A DNA stretch of 64,000 nucleotides from Piscinibacter gummiphilus (GTDB lineage Bacteria > Pseudomonadota > Gammaproteobacteria > Burkholderiales > Burkholderiaceae_C), in contig NZ_CP015118.1 of assembly GCF_002116905.1 (NCBI RefSeq), positions 2,852,001-2,916,000 of the forward strand, given 5' to 3'. Every line of letters begins with the position of its first letter. Position 1 is the first letter of the stretch. The notes beneath the pieces were generated by a model. It had not been told where the DNA came from and did no database searches. It saw only the letters and a list, made by a program, of their open reading frames with translations. Positions 1 to 9,158 of the stretch are shown one piece after another. Both the position numbers and the translations under genes were made by a program.

Positions 1-3000
1 GGGCCGTGGCGGCGTCGTCGCCGGCGAGCAGGCCCGAGCTGGTGTACGTGAACGGCGGGAACGCGGCGCCGGACGTGCCCTGGACGTTGTCGGCCACGAT
101 GGTGACCGTGGGCCGGTCGGGGAACAGCGCCTGGTTGCCGGTGGCCGGCGGGGTGATGCCCGACAGGGTGCAGGTGGGGTACGTGCACCCGTAGTAGTTC
201 ACCCGGGCGCCGTCGACCCAGCTGATGGCCCGGGACCAGATCTGCACCCGGGGCCCGGAGAGGGTGGTCTCGGTGTCGACCGTGACCGAGTCGGGCGAGA
301 CCAGGGCGAGCGTGCCCCCGGCACCCGTCATGGTGACGTCGTGCGTGACGTCGACGGTGCTGCTGGAGCGCAGCGTGGCCGACGTGACGGCGGTGCTGGC
401 GTTGGGCTGGCGGGAGGCGAAGGCTCCCGCGTCGAACGTGGGCAGGGCGGTGCCGGTTGCCACGTGGAGCGCCGTGTCGACCAGCAGGTCGACCTGGCCC
501 GGGGCGGCGAGCGACACGGTGCCGCCCACGGTGTTGCCCGGCCCGGCGAGCGCGAAGTTGCCGCCGCCGCCGATCAGCAGCGTGCGGTCCACGGCGATGC
601 CGCCGGCCTGGGTGACGGCCCCGGCGCTCAGCAAGCCGAGGTCGCGCACGTCGATGCCGGTACCGAGGGTGATGCCGGCCGAACCGGCGCCTTCGTTCTG
701 GAGCGTGATGGTCTGGGCGCGTTTGCCCGCCAGCGCGCCATTCTCGACCGTGATGCGGCCGGTGTGCGTGCTGGAACCGATCACGAAGCCGCTGTCGGCG
801 CGGAACGCGGTGCCGAAGTGCAGCGGGTCGATCACGAAGCCCGAGGTCACGTCGCCGCCCGGACCCACGAGGATGCCTTCGGCGGCGGCGTCGGCGATCT
901 GGCCGGTGGCGCTCACCGAGACGGGCCGGAAGTTGACCACCCCGGTGGTGAGCACGTCGGTGGCCGTCGGGTTGGTGTCGAGGCCCAGTGCGAGCGCGAG
1001 GCCGTCGGAACTGATGGCGCCGATGCTGACGTTGGCGAGGGTCGGGATGTTCGTGGACGTGCCGTCGCGGATGGTCAGGCCGCCGGCCTCGACGTCGCGG
1101 AAGGTGATGCCCGCGCCGGTGGAGTTGGCGGCTTCGCCCGCGATCTGGATGGTGCCGGTGCTGTTGGCCCCCGTGTTGATGCGCAGGCCGCTGTACTGCA
1201 GGCCGGTGGCCGCCGGGTAGGTGCCGGCGACGCCGGCATCGTCGCCGCGGCCCGCGAGGGTCACGGAGCCCTGTCCGGACGAGATGCTGACGTTGTCGAG
1301 GTCGAGCCCGACGGCCTGCACGCTCAGCCCGTTGGTGCGGGTGGCCACCCCGCGCACGTCGATCGTGCCGGTGGTGGTGCTGAAGAAGCTGTCCTGCACG
1401 GAGGTGCCGGCACCCTGGCTGGCCTGGCCGAGGATGGTGATGTCGTTGCCGCTCAGGAACGAGAACGCCGTGATCGAGACCCCGTTCTCGTTCGCGCCGG
1501 CCGCGGACCGGCCGCGCACGGTGATGTTGCCGGCGGTGCCGTTGGCCGTGGTGGTGTCGATGGAGGCGCCGCTGAGCAGGACACCGCCCAGCTGGGCGTT
1601 GCCGGCCGCGTAGCCGGTGGCGGGGTCGACGCCGCCGCTGATGGTCACGTTGCCGCCGCCGGTGGTGATGCGGCTGCTGTTGATCAGGGCGACGCCGCCG
1701 GTGCCGTTGCCGTCCAGGTCGCTGAACAGGTTCACGTTCAGCGGAGCGGTGTCGGTGCCGCTGATCGCGGCGCCGTCCATCGTGATGCTGTCGTGCGCAC
1801 GGAGCGTGAGCGACGTGGCCGCGCCTGCCGTGGTGCGCGAGATGGTCGTGCCGTTGACGATGGTGATGGTGCCGGCCTGGTTGCCGATGCCCGTGGTGCC
1901 GGTGTTGATCTCGACGTTGGTGCCGGCGTTCAGCGCGCTGCTGATGTCGTCCGCGTTGATCTGCGCGTCCGGGGCCGTGGGTGTCCACGTGGGCCCGGAG
2001 GAGGTCGGTGCGGTGTTCGAGATGGTGACGTTGAACGGGTCGATCGTCCACGTGCCGGCCGCGCCGCCGGCCGCGCGGGCGCTGGCGTCGATGCGGCCGG
2101 CGTAGATGTCGCCCAGGACGCCCAGCCGCGTGGTGATCGCCTGGCCCGAGGTGTCGATCCGCCCGCCGTTGCCGCCCTGCAGTCCGCCGCGTGCGGTGAG
2201 CGTGCCGTAGACCTCGGCGACGCCGTAGTCGCTTCGGGCCGCCGGGGCCGTGGCGCCTGGGTTGCGGTAGTTCGCGGCCACGGTGATGCGGCCGCCATTG
2301 CCGGAGGCCGTGGCGTCGGCCGACAGGAGGTTGCCCGCACCCACCTGCGCGCCGCGCGTGGTGGCGTCGCCGATCGCGATGACCCCGCCGCCGGCACTGC
2401 CGCTGACGTCGATGGTCGCGCCGGTCAGGGTCGGCAGCGCCGTGAGATTGAAGCGTTCCTCCATCGTCAGGAAGCCGCCACGCAGGGTCACCGAGCCGCC
2501 GGTCTGGCCCGCACCCGTGCCCATCGCGGCGATGACGCTGCTGTCCGTCAGGTACACGCTGCTGGAGGGGCCGTCACCGGCGTCCACCAGCACCGAGCCG
2601 GCCGCACCCGTGGTGGAACCCACGTTGATGACCCCCCCGAGCGTGATGCTGTCGCTGTTGGCCGTCGTCCGCTGGCCCCGGTTGCCGATCACGACCGAAC
2701 CTCCTTCGGCGGTGATGCGCGAGTCGACATCGGTGCTGACGAAGCTCGCCGACGTCGAGGCCTGGGTGACGACCAGGTCGATGAAGCCGCTGGTGGTGGC
2801 GGGCAGGACCACGTTCGCGAGACTGCCGGTGCTCATCGCCACCCGGCCTCGCAGGGCGTCGACCACGCCGTTGTGCGTGACGCGGCTGGTGTCGACGAGC
2901 ACGACCGAGCCGCCGCCGGCCGGGTCGGCGGTGATGGTGGCGCCGGTCTCCACGGTGATGCCGGCGAGGTTGTTGCCGCCCAGGGGAATGGTCGTGGTGG

Positions 3001-3508
3001 CGGGGTTGACGAGCAGCTCGTAGTTGTTCGCCGTCATCGACGCGTCGATGTCGAGCGTGCTGGCCACGAGCGAGCCGACATTGATCTGCGCGCCGGCGCC
3101 GAAGGTGATGCCGGCCGGATTCACGAGGAAGACGCGGCCGTTCGCGCTCATCGTGCCGTAGATCTGGCTCATCGGGGCGTTCGCACCGACCACGCGGTTG
3201 ACGAGCACGCTCTGCGCGTTCGGCTGCACGATGTTGACGCGGGCGGCCGAGCCGATGTCGAAGCTCTGCCACTCGATCACGCCGCGGGCCGCGTTCTGGT
3301 TGATGTTCATGACCGGCGCCCCGGCGGTGCCGGTGTTCGCGCCGATGGTGGCGTTGCGCGGGGTGAAGGCGCCGTTGACGACGGGCAGGGCGTTGGTGGC
3401 GGGCGGGGTCTGGGCCAGGGCGCTGCCGGCGGCCAGCATGGCGGCGAAGGCGACCGGCAGCAGGCGCGTCGCCGGGGCCTTGCGGCGCGGGGAGAGGGTC
3501 GGGTTCAT
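1..3508 (-). CDS. TpsA-type filamentous haemagglutinin-like exoprotein (partial, C-terminus beyond window)
   Basis: Secreted two-partner-secretion passenger, at least 1169 residues, open to the left edge. It starts at the ATG at 3508 with a basic N-terminus and a signal peptide ending near ALAQT (residue 33). The TPS domain follows (about 45-200): the residues around FLVNPAGITFGAGAQINVGSL match the NPxG / NxxG signature region of FhaA/HMW-like proteins. The rest is low-complexity Gly/Thr/Ser/Ala/Val repeat typical of a beta-helix fibre (many TITV, GGNVTISGG and LTLRA-like strands). Just before the window edge, a stretch reading TYTSSGLLAGDDAAT resembles the start of an MBG/YDG-type repeat. 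It lies 9 nt downstream of the TpsB gene, its expected translocator. The family and secretion route are clear; the function of the fibre (adhesion, biofilm, competition) cannot be read from this part. Confidence 0.88.
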   Translation of the reverse strand, partial: MNPTLSPRRKAPATRLLPVAFAAMLAAGSALAQTPPATNALPVVNGAFTPRNATIGANTGTAGAPVMNINQNAARGVIEWQSFDIGSAARVNIVQPNAQSVLVNRVVGANAPMSQIYGTMSANGRVFLVNPAGITFGAGAQINVGSLVASTLDIDASMTANNYELLVNPATTTIPLGGNNLAGITVETGATITADPAGGGSVVLVDTSRVTHNGVVDALRGRVAMSTGSLANVVLPATTSGFIDLVVTQASTSASFVSTDVDSRITAEGGSVVIGNRGQRTTANSDSITLGGVINVGSTTGAAGSVLVDAGDGPSSSVYLTDSSVIAAMGTGAGQTGGSVTLRGGFLTMEERFNLTALPTLTGATIDVSGSAGGGVIAIGDATTRGAQVGAGNLLSADATASGNGGRITVAANYRNPGATAPAARSDYGVAEVYGTLTARGGLQGGNGGRIDTSGQAITTRLGVLGDIYAGRIDASARAAGGAAGTWTIDPFNVTISNTAPTSSGPTWTPTAPDAQINADDISSALNAGTNVEINTGTTGIGNQAGTITIVNGTTISRTTAGAATSLTLRAHDSITMDGAAISGTDTAPLNVNLFSDLDGNGTGGVALINSSRITTGGGNVTISGGVDPATGYAAGNAQLGGVLLSGASIDTTTANGTAGNITVRGRSAAGANENGVSITAFSFLSGNDITILGQASQGAGTSVQDSFFSTTTGTIDVRGVATRTNGLSVQAVGLDLDNVSISSGQGSVTLAGRGDDAGVAGTYPAATGLQYSGLRINTGANSTGTIQIAGEAANSTGAGITFRDVEAGGLTIRDGTSTNIPTLANVSIGAISSDGLALALGLDTNPTATDVLTTGVVNFRPVSVSATGQIADAAAEGILVGPGGDVTSGFVIDPLHFGTAFRADSGFVIGSSTHTGRITVENGALAGKRAQTITLQNEGAGSAGITLGTGIDVRDLGLLSAGAVTQAGGIAVDRTLLIGGGGNFALAGPGNTVGGTVSLAAPGQVDLLVDTALHVATGTALPTFDAGAFASRQPNASTAVTSATLRSSSTVDVTHDVTMTGAGGTLALVSPDSVTVDTETTLSGPRVQIWSRAISWVDGARVNYYGCTYPTCTLSGITPPATGNQALFPDRPTVTIVADNVQGTSGAAFPPFTYTSSGLLAGDDAATA

Positions 3509-3517
3509 GGACGGCTC

Positions 3518-5098
3518 CTAGAACGAATGCTGGATCTGCACGAGCAGCAGGCTGCGGCCCGTGTCGTCGGTGTCCGACAACACCGGCTCGCTCTTGCCGC
3601 GCACCCCGAGGGTGGCCTTCAGCGTGAACAGCTCGGGGTTGGTGTACTGCAGGCCGAGGCCTGTGCCGTGCAGCGTGCGGGTGTTGTCCTCGACGGAGGC
3701 GCCCGGCTCCTTGCGGGCGCGGCCGTGGCCGAGGTCGTAGAACAGGAAGGTGCTCCACTGCGGGTTGACCCACCAGCGCACCTCGGTGTTGAGGATCGCC
3801 CCCTGGTCCGACGGCGCCTCGGCCGCGGGGTACGAGCGCACGCCGCGCGGGCCGCCGAGGGTCATCTTCTCGGCGTTGTCGAGGTTCTGGCTGGCGGCCT
3901 GGCCGGCGAGGCCGAGGTACAGCGAGAAGTTCTGCGTGAGCGACTGCAGTCGCGTGGCCTGGCCCGTGAGCTTCGTGAAACCCCCGAGCGTGGTGGTGTC
4001 GATGCTCTCCTGCACGGTGGCGCTGGTGCGCAGCCGGCCGAACATGAGCCCGGCGAAGCCGCCGTTGTAGCCGCCGCCCCAGAGGCCGTCGCGCGATTCG
4101 AACGAGACCTGCGCGGTGGCCGCGGTGATGCGCTTGTCGGACGATTCGTCGAAGAACTCGTCGTACAGCTTCTTGTGTTCGGCCGACAGGCGGCCCACGA
4201 CGTTCAGGTCGCGGCTGCGGATGAAGGGGTACGACAGCGACGCGTCGACCACGTCCGCCGTGCCCAGCGCGCCGTCGAACGAGTCGTTGAGCTCGTAGTT
4301 GACGCGGGAGTAGCCCACGCCGGCGCGCCAAGGCGTGGGGCCGATGGGTGCCTCGTAGCCGATGCGGCCCACGAGGTTGCCGCTGCCCTGGGACGCGACG
4401 AGCCGCAGGTCGAGGTTGTCGCCGATGCCGAGCGGGTTGTTCCAGCGCGCCAGCGCGCCGATGCGCGCCTTGCCGCTGATGTCGGTGCCGTGGTTGTCGG
4501 CGTCGACGCTCGCGTCCCACGACCGGCCCGCTTCGGTCTGCACCGCGACGCTGTACGCGTTCTCGTCGCCGGTGGGGGTCAGCGTGGCCTTGGCCTTCAC
4601 GCCGGGCCAGTCGTTGAGCGTGTACATCGCGCGGTCGAGCTGGCGCAGGTCGAGTGGCTGGCCGGCGGCGACACCGTTGCGTTCGAGCACCGCGCGCGTG
4701 CGGGCGTCGGGGATGGGGGGCTTTTCGGGGTTCTCGACGATCAGCCGGGCGATGCGGGGCTCCGAGATGGCGACGAGCAGCACGCCGCCAGCCAGGTTCT
4801 GGCTGGGGAAGGCGACGCCGGCGAGCCCGAGGCCACGGTCCTCGTAGACGCGGCGCACCGCGGCGGCGATGGGACCGAGTTCGGCGGAGGAGATCTCCTT
4901 GCCGATGAACGGGGCCACGGCCTGCTGCAGCACGTCGGGCGGCACGGCGGTGGTTTCGGGGAACTGCACGCGGGTGAGGGTGAAGCGCGCCGGGGCGGCA
5001 GCCTCTGCGGGCGCCTGCGCGGCGGCGGGGAGGGCGGCGAGCGAGGCGAGCGCTGCGGCCACGCACAGGGCGAGGGGGTGTTTCATGCGGAGGTCCAT
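3518..5098 (-). CDS. TpsB outer-membrane transporter (ShlB/FhaC/HecB family)
   Basis: Outer-membrane translocator of the two-partner secretion pathway, 526 residues. A signal peptide (hydrophobic LALCVAAALASLAALPAAAQA) leads to a POTRA-like region (about 40-190), with VQFPETT near the start and VYEDRGLGLAGVAFPSQNLAGG in the middle. A beta-barrel follows and ends in the typical terminal aromatic, QIQHSF. LGGPRGVRSYP is the conserved L6-type motif of FhaC proteins. The ATG at 5098 overlaps the TGA of the CHAT gene by one base (TGATG), suggesting translational coupling; an internal ATG at 5086 is an alternative start that puts the signal peptide at the very N-terminus. The downstream neighbour is its presumed TpsA substrate. 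Confidence 0.92.
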   Translation of the reverse strand: MDLRMKHPLALCVAAALASLAALPAAAQAPAEAAAPARFTLTRVQFPETTAVPPDVLQQAVAPFIGKEISSAELGPIAAAVRRVYEDRGLGLAGVAFPSQNLAGGVLLVAISEPRIARLIVENPEKPPIPDARTRAVLERNGVAAGQPLDLRQLDRAMYTLNDWPGVKAKATLTPTGDENAYSVAVQTEAGRSWDASVDADNHGTDISGKARIGALARWNNPLGIGDNLDLRLVASQGSGNLVGRIGYEAPIGPTPWRAGVGYSRVNYELNDSFDGALGTADVVDASLSYPFIRSRDLNVVGRLSAEHKKLYDEFFDESSDKRITAATAQVSFESRDGLWGGGYNGGFAGLMFGRLRTSATVQESIDTTTLGGFTKLTGQATRLQSLTQNFSLYLGLAGQAASQNLDNAEKMTLGGPRGVRSYPAAEAPSDQGAILNTEVRWWVNPQWSTFLFYDLGHGRARKEPGASVEDNTRTLHGTGLGLQYTNPELFTLKATLGVRGKSEPVLSDTDDTGRSLLLVQIQHSF

Positions 5099-7245
5099 CA
5101 GCGGGCCGCCTGGGCCGGGGTGGCGGCGACGAGCAGGCGCCCGTTGCCGATCACGTTGAACGGAGCCCAGAAGAACGGGTGGGCGAACCGGCGGTTCTTC
5201 TGCACCTCGAGCTGGGCCTGCTGCATGCTGCCCATCAGGTCGCGGCCGGCGGCCATGTCCTTGTAGAGGCGGTTCATCAGCACGTCGGTGGACTCGTCGG
5301 CCACGGGCCACAGCGACGCGATGATGCTGGTGGCGCCGGCCGACAGGAACGACCGGGTGAAGCCGATGATCTCGTCGCCGCGGGCGACCTTGCCGAGGCC
5401 GCTCTCGCACGCCGACAGCGTCACGAGCTGCACGCCCTTCAGGTCGATGTTGTAGATCTCGCGGGCCTCCAGCAGGCCGGGTTCGAGCGGCGACGAGGCG
5501 AAGAGGATGCGCGAGAACATCGGGTCGACCTCGTCGACCTCCGCGTGCGCGGCGACGTGCAGCACGGCGGACCGGTTCGCCGTGGAACGGAAGCGCGCCT
5601 TCGTGGCCTCCTGCTGCAGGAACACCTGGCTGTTGCCGAAGAGGCGCGACACCTCGACCACCTCGCGTTCGGCGCCGGGCAGCGGCACGTTGCGGTCGGT
5701 GGTGGGGTTGCCGAAGCCGAGCAGCGAGGCGTCCGGGGCGTTGCCGCGGCCGAGCAGGCGGGCGCCGACCGCCGACGAGGGCCACACGGCCAGCGCCGAG
5801 CGTTCGATCAGGTAGCCCTTGCCGTCGTGCAGTGCCTGGAAGGGCAGGTAGTGCAGCGGGCCGTGCGGCACCACGTAGACCCGCGGCCGCCCGGCGAGGT
5901 TCACGTCGCCGGTGAGCATCTTGTAGGTGGCCTGAGCGACGGCGGCGGTGTCGCGGCGGCGCTCGACGATGCTGCGGCGGAAGGCTTCCACCTGCGCGGC
6001 CATCGCCGCCTCGCCGGTGGGCAGGATGGAGGCCGACAGGCCCGTCTTCGTGACGACCCACACGATGGTGCGTTCGGGCAGCACGTGGTACTGAAGCACC
6101 GCCTCGTCGGCGGCCAGCGCCTTCTGCAGGTCGGGCAGCGAGACGCGCTGGTTCGCGAAACTGTCGGTGGCCCGGTCGCGCACCGCGTCGAGCAGCTGGC
6201 GCGAGCGCGAGGCTTCGGACAGTTCCCAGGCGGCCTCGAAGTTGCGCGTCTCGACGCTCAGCGCGAGCGCGGTGTCGAACACGGACTGCACGTTGCCGAA
6301 CAGGCCCGTCTTGAACTCGTCCGAGATGAACTTGCCGCGCAGCTGGTCGGCCTGGCGCACGGTGTCGAGGTAGGCGGCCAGCGCCGCGGGGCGGTCATTG
6401 CGGGCGAGCTCGACGCGGCCGATGCCTTCGGTGGCCCACATGCGGTGGTAGGCGCCGTCCTGGCCTGCGAGGCCGTCCGTGGCCACGGCCTTGAACAGCG
6501 CGAGCGCCTCGTCGGGCTTGCCGGCGGCCAGCTGGGCGTTGGCGCGGCTGCGGCGGTAGTACGGGCCGATCTTGTCGGCCTCGCTGCCGGCGAGGCGGTC
6601 GAGCTGGGCGAGGGCGTCGAGCGGGCGGCCCGCGCCGGTGCTGGCGTTGGCCAGCGACACGAGCACGAGCGGGCGGTAGCGGGGGCTCGCGAGCGCGAGG
6701 GCCTCGTTGTAGGCGGCCACGGCCTCGTCGAACTTGCCGCGGCGCGCGGCCACGTCACCCAGCACCTTGTGGGCCGGGGCATACGACTGCTGCGGGTCAT
6801 TGACCTTCAGCTTGAGGGTGGCGCGGGCGTAGCGTTCGGCCTCGTCGAGCAGCCCGGCGTAGCTGTAGGCGATGGCGAGGTCGCGCTGGGCGACGGCCTG
6901 CAGGTCCTCGTTGGGGCCCACGTTGCCGAGGTGCAGGGCCTTGCTGGCCGCGCGGATGCTCTGGCGGAACTCACCCTGCTCGGCGAGGGCGATGGCCGCG
7001 CCGCAGTAGGTGTAGCCGTCGAGCTTGATGACGTCGCGTTCGAGGAGGGCCTTGCCTTCCGCACTGAGGGCGACGAGGGTCTCGGCATCGCGCTGGCGGG
7101 CGAGGGCGCTCGCCATCACGGGGCTCACGGGCGCGAGGCCCGGGGCGGTCGCCTGCCCGTGGGCCGGGGGCGAGGCCAGGGCCGCCACCCCGGCCATGCA
7201 GGCCGCCCATCGTGCCAGTCTGAATCGAGTTCGCGTCGGTGCCAC
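5098..7245 (-). CDS. Exported TPR-CHAT domain protein (caspase-like protease fold)
   Basis: 715 residues. The N-terminus has a signal peptide (ARWAACMAGVAALASPPAHGQA), so it should act outside the cytoplasm. Residues about 60-345 are TPR-type helical repeats. Residues about 430-710 form a CHAT domain: the substrate-region motif VVPHGPLHYLPFQAL, then the His of LHVAAHAEVDE (H567) and the Cys of LVTLSACESGLG (C613). These are the expected His/Cys dyad of the caspase-HetF-associated-TPR clan, so the protease is probably active. The start is GTG at 7245, with AAGGGA upstream; the in-frame stop at 7282-7284 leaves no room for a longer ORF. First gene of a CHAT-TpsB-TpsA unit, with a one-base overlap to tpsB. 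The context suggests it acts on, or is controlled by, the TPS exoprotein; that is inference. Confidence 0.88.
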   Translation of the reverse strand: MAPTRTRFRLARWAACMAGVAALASPPAHGQATAPGLAPVSPVMASALARQRDAETLVALSAEGKALLERDVIKLDGYTYCGAAIALAEQGEFRQSIRAASKALHLGNVGPNEDLQAVAQRDLAIAYSYAGLLDEAERYARATLKLKVNDPQQSYAPAHKVLGDVAARRGKFDEAVAAYNEALALASPRYRPLVLVSLANASTGAGRPLDALAQLDRLAGSEADKIGPYYRRSRANAQLAAGKPDEALALFKAVATDGLAGQDGAYHRMWATEGIGRVELARNDRPAALAAYLDTVRQADQLRGKFISDEFKTGLFGNVQSVFDTALALSVETRNFEAAWELSEASRSRQLLDAVRDRATDSFANQRVSLPDLQKALAADEAVLQYHVLPERTIVWVVTKTGLSASILPTGEAAMAAQVEAFRRSIVERRRDTAAVAQATYKMLTGDVNLAGRPRVYVVPHGPLHYLPFQALHDGKGYLIERSALAVWPSSAVGARLLGRGNAPDASLLGFGNPTTDRNVPLPGAEREVVEVSRLFGNSQVFLQQEATKARFRSTANRSAVLHVAAHAEVDEVDPMFSRILFASSPLEPGLLEAREIYNIDLKGVQLVTLSACESGLGKVARGDEIIGFTRSFLSAGATSIIASLWPVADESTDVLMNRLYKDMAAGRDLMGSMQQAQLEVQKNRRFAHPFFWAPFNVIGNGRLLVAATPAQAAR

Positions 7246-7278
7246 GGTCCATCCCTTCGGAAAGGCAAAGCAGCGAGC

Positions 7279-7308
7279 ATCCTAGGGGCCCGCGTGAATT
7301 GTTCACAA
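7279..7308 (-). promoter_or_regulatory. Candidate promoter and operator of the CHAT-TpsB-TpsA operon
   Basis: Reading the minus strand, TTGTGA (7308-7303) and TAGGAT (7284-7279) are separated by 18 bp, a plausible sigma70 promoter. The -35 part overlaps the palindrome GTGAATTGTTCAC (7294-7306), which could bind a regulator. It sits 34 bp before the GTG start. Sequence-based guess. Confidence 0.4.
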
Positions 7309-7360
7309 GTGACCAAGGTGAGTGCCCGGTCAGCCGCGGAGTCTCAGGGCGATCCGGTGA

Positions 7361-9157
7361 TCAGGGAATCCCCCGAAGTACGGTGTGCAGGTCACGGGTG
7401 CGCACCGGTTTGAACAGCACGCGGTGCCCGCTTTCGTGCGCCCGCTTCACCTGCTCGGGCGAGGTGTCGCCGGTCATCAGCAGGGCGGGCAGCGGGGCGC
7501 CGTACGCCTCGCGCACCCGCTCGATCGCGCCGATGCCGTCTTCCTTGTTGGCCAGGCGCAGGTCCGAGATGACGAGGTCGATCACGCCCGCGTGGCGCCT
7601 CACCTCGGTGCAGGCCTCCTGGATGTTGCCGGCCGTGAGCACCTGGTAGCCCCAGGTCTGGAGCAACTCGCGCATGCCGGTGCGGATGCTCTCTTCGTCG
7701 TCGATCAGCAACACCGTGCGGTCCTCGTCGATGGGGGACGGCACCGTGTCGGCACCCAGCACGACGCTGTCCATCTCCGCCATCTCGGTGGGCTTGAGCA
7801 GGATGCGGAACACCGTGCCGTGGCCCGGGCGCGAATGCACCTCGAGGCTGTGGCCCATCAGCAGCACGAGGCGCTTGACGATCGCGAGTCCCATGCCGAG
7901 GCCGCGAGAACGGTCGCGGCCGGGGTTCGTGACCTGGTAGAACTCGTCGAACACGCGGGGCAGTTCGTCCTCGGGGATGCCGATGCCGGTGTCCCACACC
8001 TCGATGCTGTCCTGGCCACCGCGGCTGCGCACCACCACCACGACACCGCCCTCGCGGGTGTAGCGGATGGCGTTGTGGATCAGGTTGCTCAGCACGCGCT
8101 GCAGCAGTTGAGGGTCGCTCGTGACGATCTTGCCGCCCGGCTTGAAGCGCAGCGACAGGCCCAGCTCCTCGGCCTGGCCGCTGCAGTGCATGTGCAGCAC
8201 GCGGAACAGGTCGCGGATGGGGAACGACTGCAGGTTGGCCTCGATCACGCCGGCGTCGAGCTTGGAGATGTCGAGCATCGCGCTGAACGACTGCTCCAGC
8301 GCGTCGATGGCGCGCATCATGTTCTTCACGGTGGGCTGCAGCGCCGTGCCGTTGAGGTGCTTGTCGAGTGCCCCGGCGAAGAGGCCCAGCGCGTGCATGG
8401 GCTGGCGCAGGTCGTGGCTGGCCGACGCGAGGAAGCGGCTCTTCTCGCGGTCGGCGCGTTCCACGAGCACCACCTGCTGGCGCAGCGCGCGCACGAGCGC
8501 GTCGTTGTCGAGCTTGGTCTGCAGCGCGGTCTTCAGCAGGCGGTGCATCGAGGTGGCGAAGAAGATCGCCATCGATCCGAAGCCGATCACGAGCACCGCG
8601 ACGCTGACCTGCACCGGACCGCCCCGCTGCAGCATCAGCAGCACGAGCGGCAGCAGCAGCGGCACGACCCACAGGTAGATGGCCGGCTGCACCGCCGACA
8701 CCACGTGCGCGCCGATGCCGGCCATGCCGAGCAGGGCCAGCACCCACACGGTGACGATGAGCAGGCTGGGCTCGTGCTGCACCACCATCAGCGCGGACAT
8801 GCCCCAGGCGAGCGACGACAGGAACAGGCTGGTCTGGTACCGGTTGAGCCACGTGGCCGATTCGACGAGCGCGGCGCGCCCGCGGCGGTGGAACGCGCGG
8901 GCCACGGCCCACTGCACGGCCTGGGCGCCGTGCACCAGCAGGCCCCACCAGACGGCCTCGGGGCGGCGGGTCAGCAGCCAGTCGCCCACCCACAGCACGG
9001 CGGCGAGTGCGAAGGCCACGATCAGCTGCTGGCGCGAACGCATCAGCAGGCGTTCGAGCTGCGTCGAGCGCACGCGGGCGCGGCGCCGGTCGAGGGCGAA
9101 CTCCAGCCCGCCGTCCGGGTGCGGCAGCGTGGCCGCGGGGGAAAGCCGGAACGTCAC
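7361..9157 (-). CDS. Membrane hybrid sensor histidine kinase/response regulator
   Basis: 598 residues. The N-terminal half holds about six membrane segments (between about 45 and 205) and no obvious periplasmic sensor domain. A HisKA domain follows with phospho-acceptor H248 in SASHDLRQPMHALGLF. The HATPase domain has the N box NLIHNAIRYTREGG, G1 DTGIGIPEDEL and G2 RGLGMGLAIVKRL. A C-terminal receiver domain (about 480-598) has acidic pocket LLIDDEE, phospho-acceptor Asp in LVISDLRL and the conserved Lys in VLFKPV. It starts at GTG 9157, one base after the stop of the response regulator gene, so the two are co-transcribed. Likely partner of that regulator; its position directly upstream of the CHAT/TPS operon makes the latter a candidate target. 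Confidence 0.92.
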   Translation of the reverse strand: MTFRLSPAATLPHPDGGLEFALDRRRARVRSTQLERLLMRSRQQLIVAFALAAVLWVGDWLLTRRPEAVWWGLLVHGAQAVQWAVARAFHRRGRAALVESATWLNRYQTSLFLSSLAWGMSALMVVQHEPSLLIVTVWVLALLGMAGIGAHVVSAVQPAIYLWVVPLLLPLVLLMLQRGGPVQVSVAVLVIGFGSMAIFFATSMHRLLKTALQTKLDNDALVRALRQQVVLVERADREKSRFLASASHDLRQPMHALGLFAGALDKHLNGTALQPTVKNMMRAIDALEQSFSAMLDISKLDAGVIEANLQSFPIRDLFRVLHMHCSGQAEELGLSLRFKPGGKIVTSDPQLLQRVLSNLIHNAIRYTREGGVVVVVRSRGGQDSIEVWDTGIGIPEDELPRVFDEFYQVTNPGRDRSRGLGMGLAIVKRLVLLMGHSLEVHSRPGHGTVFRILLKPTEMAEMDSVVLGADTVPSPIDEDRTVLLIDDEESIRTGMRELLQTWGYQVLTAGNIQEACTEVRRHAGVIDLVISDLRLANKEDGIGAIERVREAYGAPLPALLMTGDTSPEQVKRAHESGHRVLFKPVRTRDLHTVLRGIP

Positions 9158-9158
9158 G

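Noticed and set aside
341..5266. 1641-codon open frame on the plus strand
   Set aside because: It lies antisense to tpsA and tpsB, whose minus-strand frames have signal peptides, motifs and natural start/stop spacing. The Gly/Arg/Ala/Val-rich translation is the usual GC-rich shadow of the third codon position.
5179..7413. 744-codon open frame on the plus strand
   Set aside because: Antisense shadow of the CHAT gene; no recognisable domain and atypical composition (His/Val/Gly rich).
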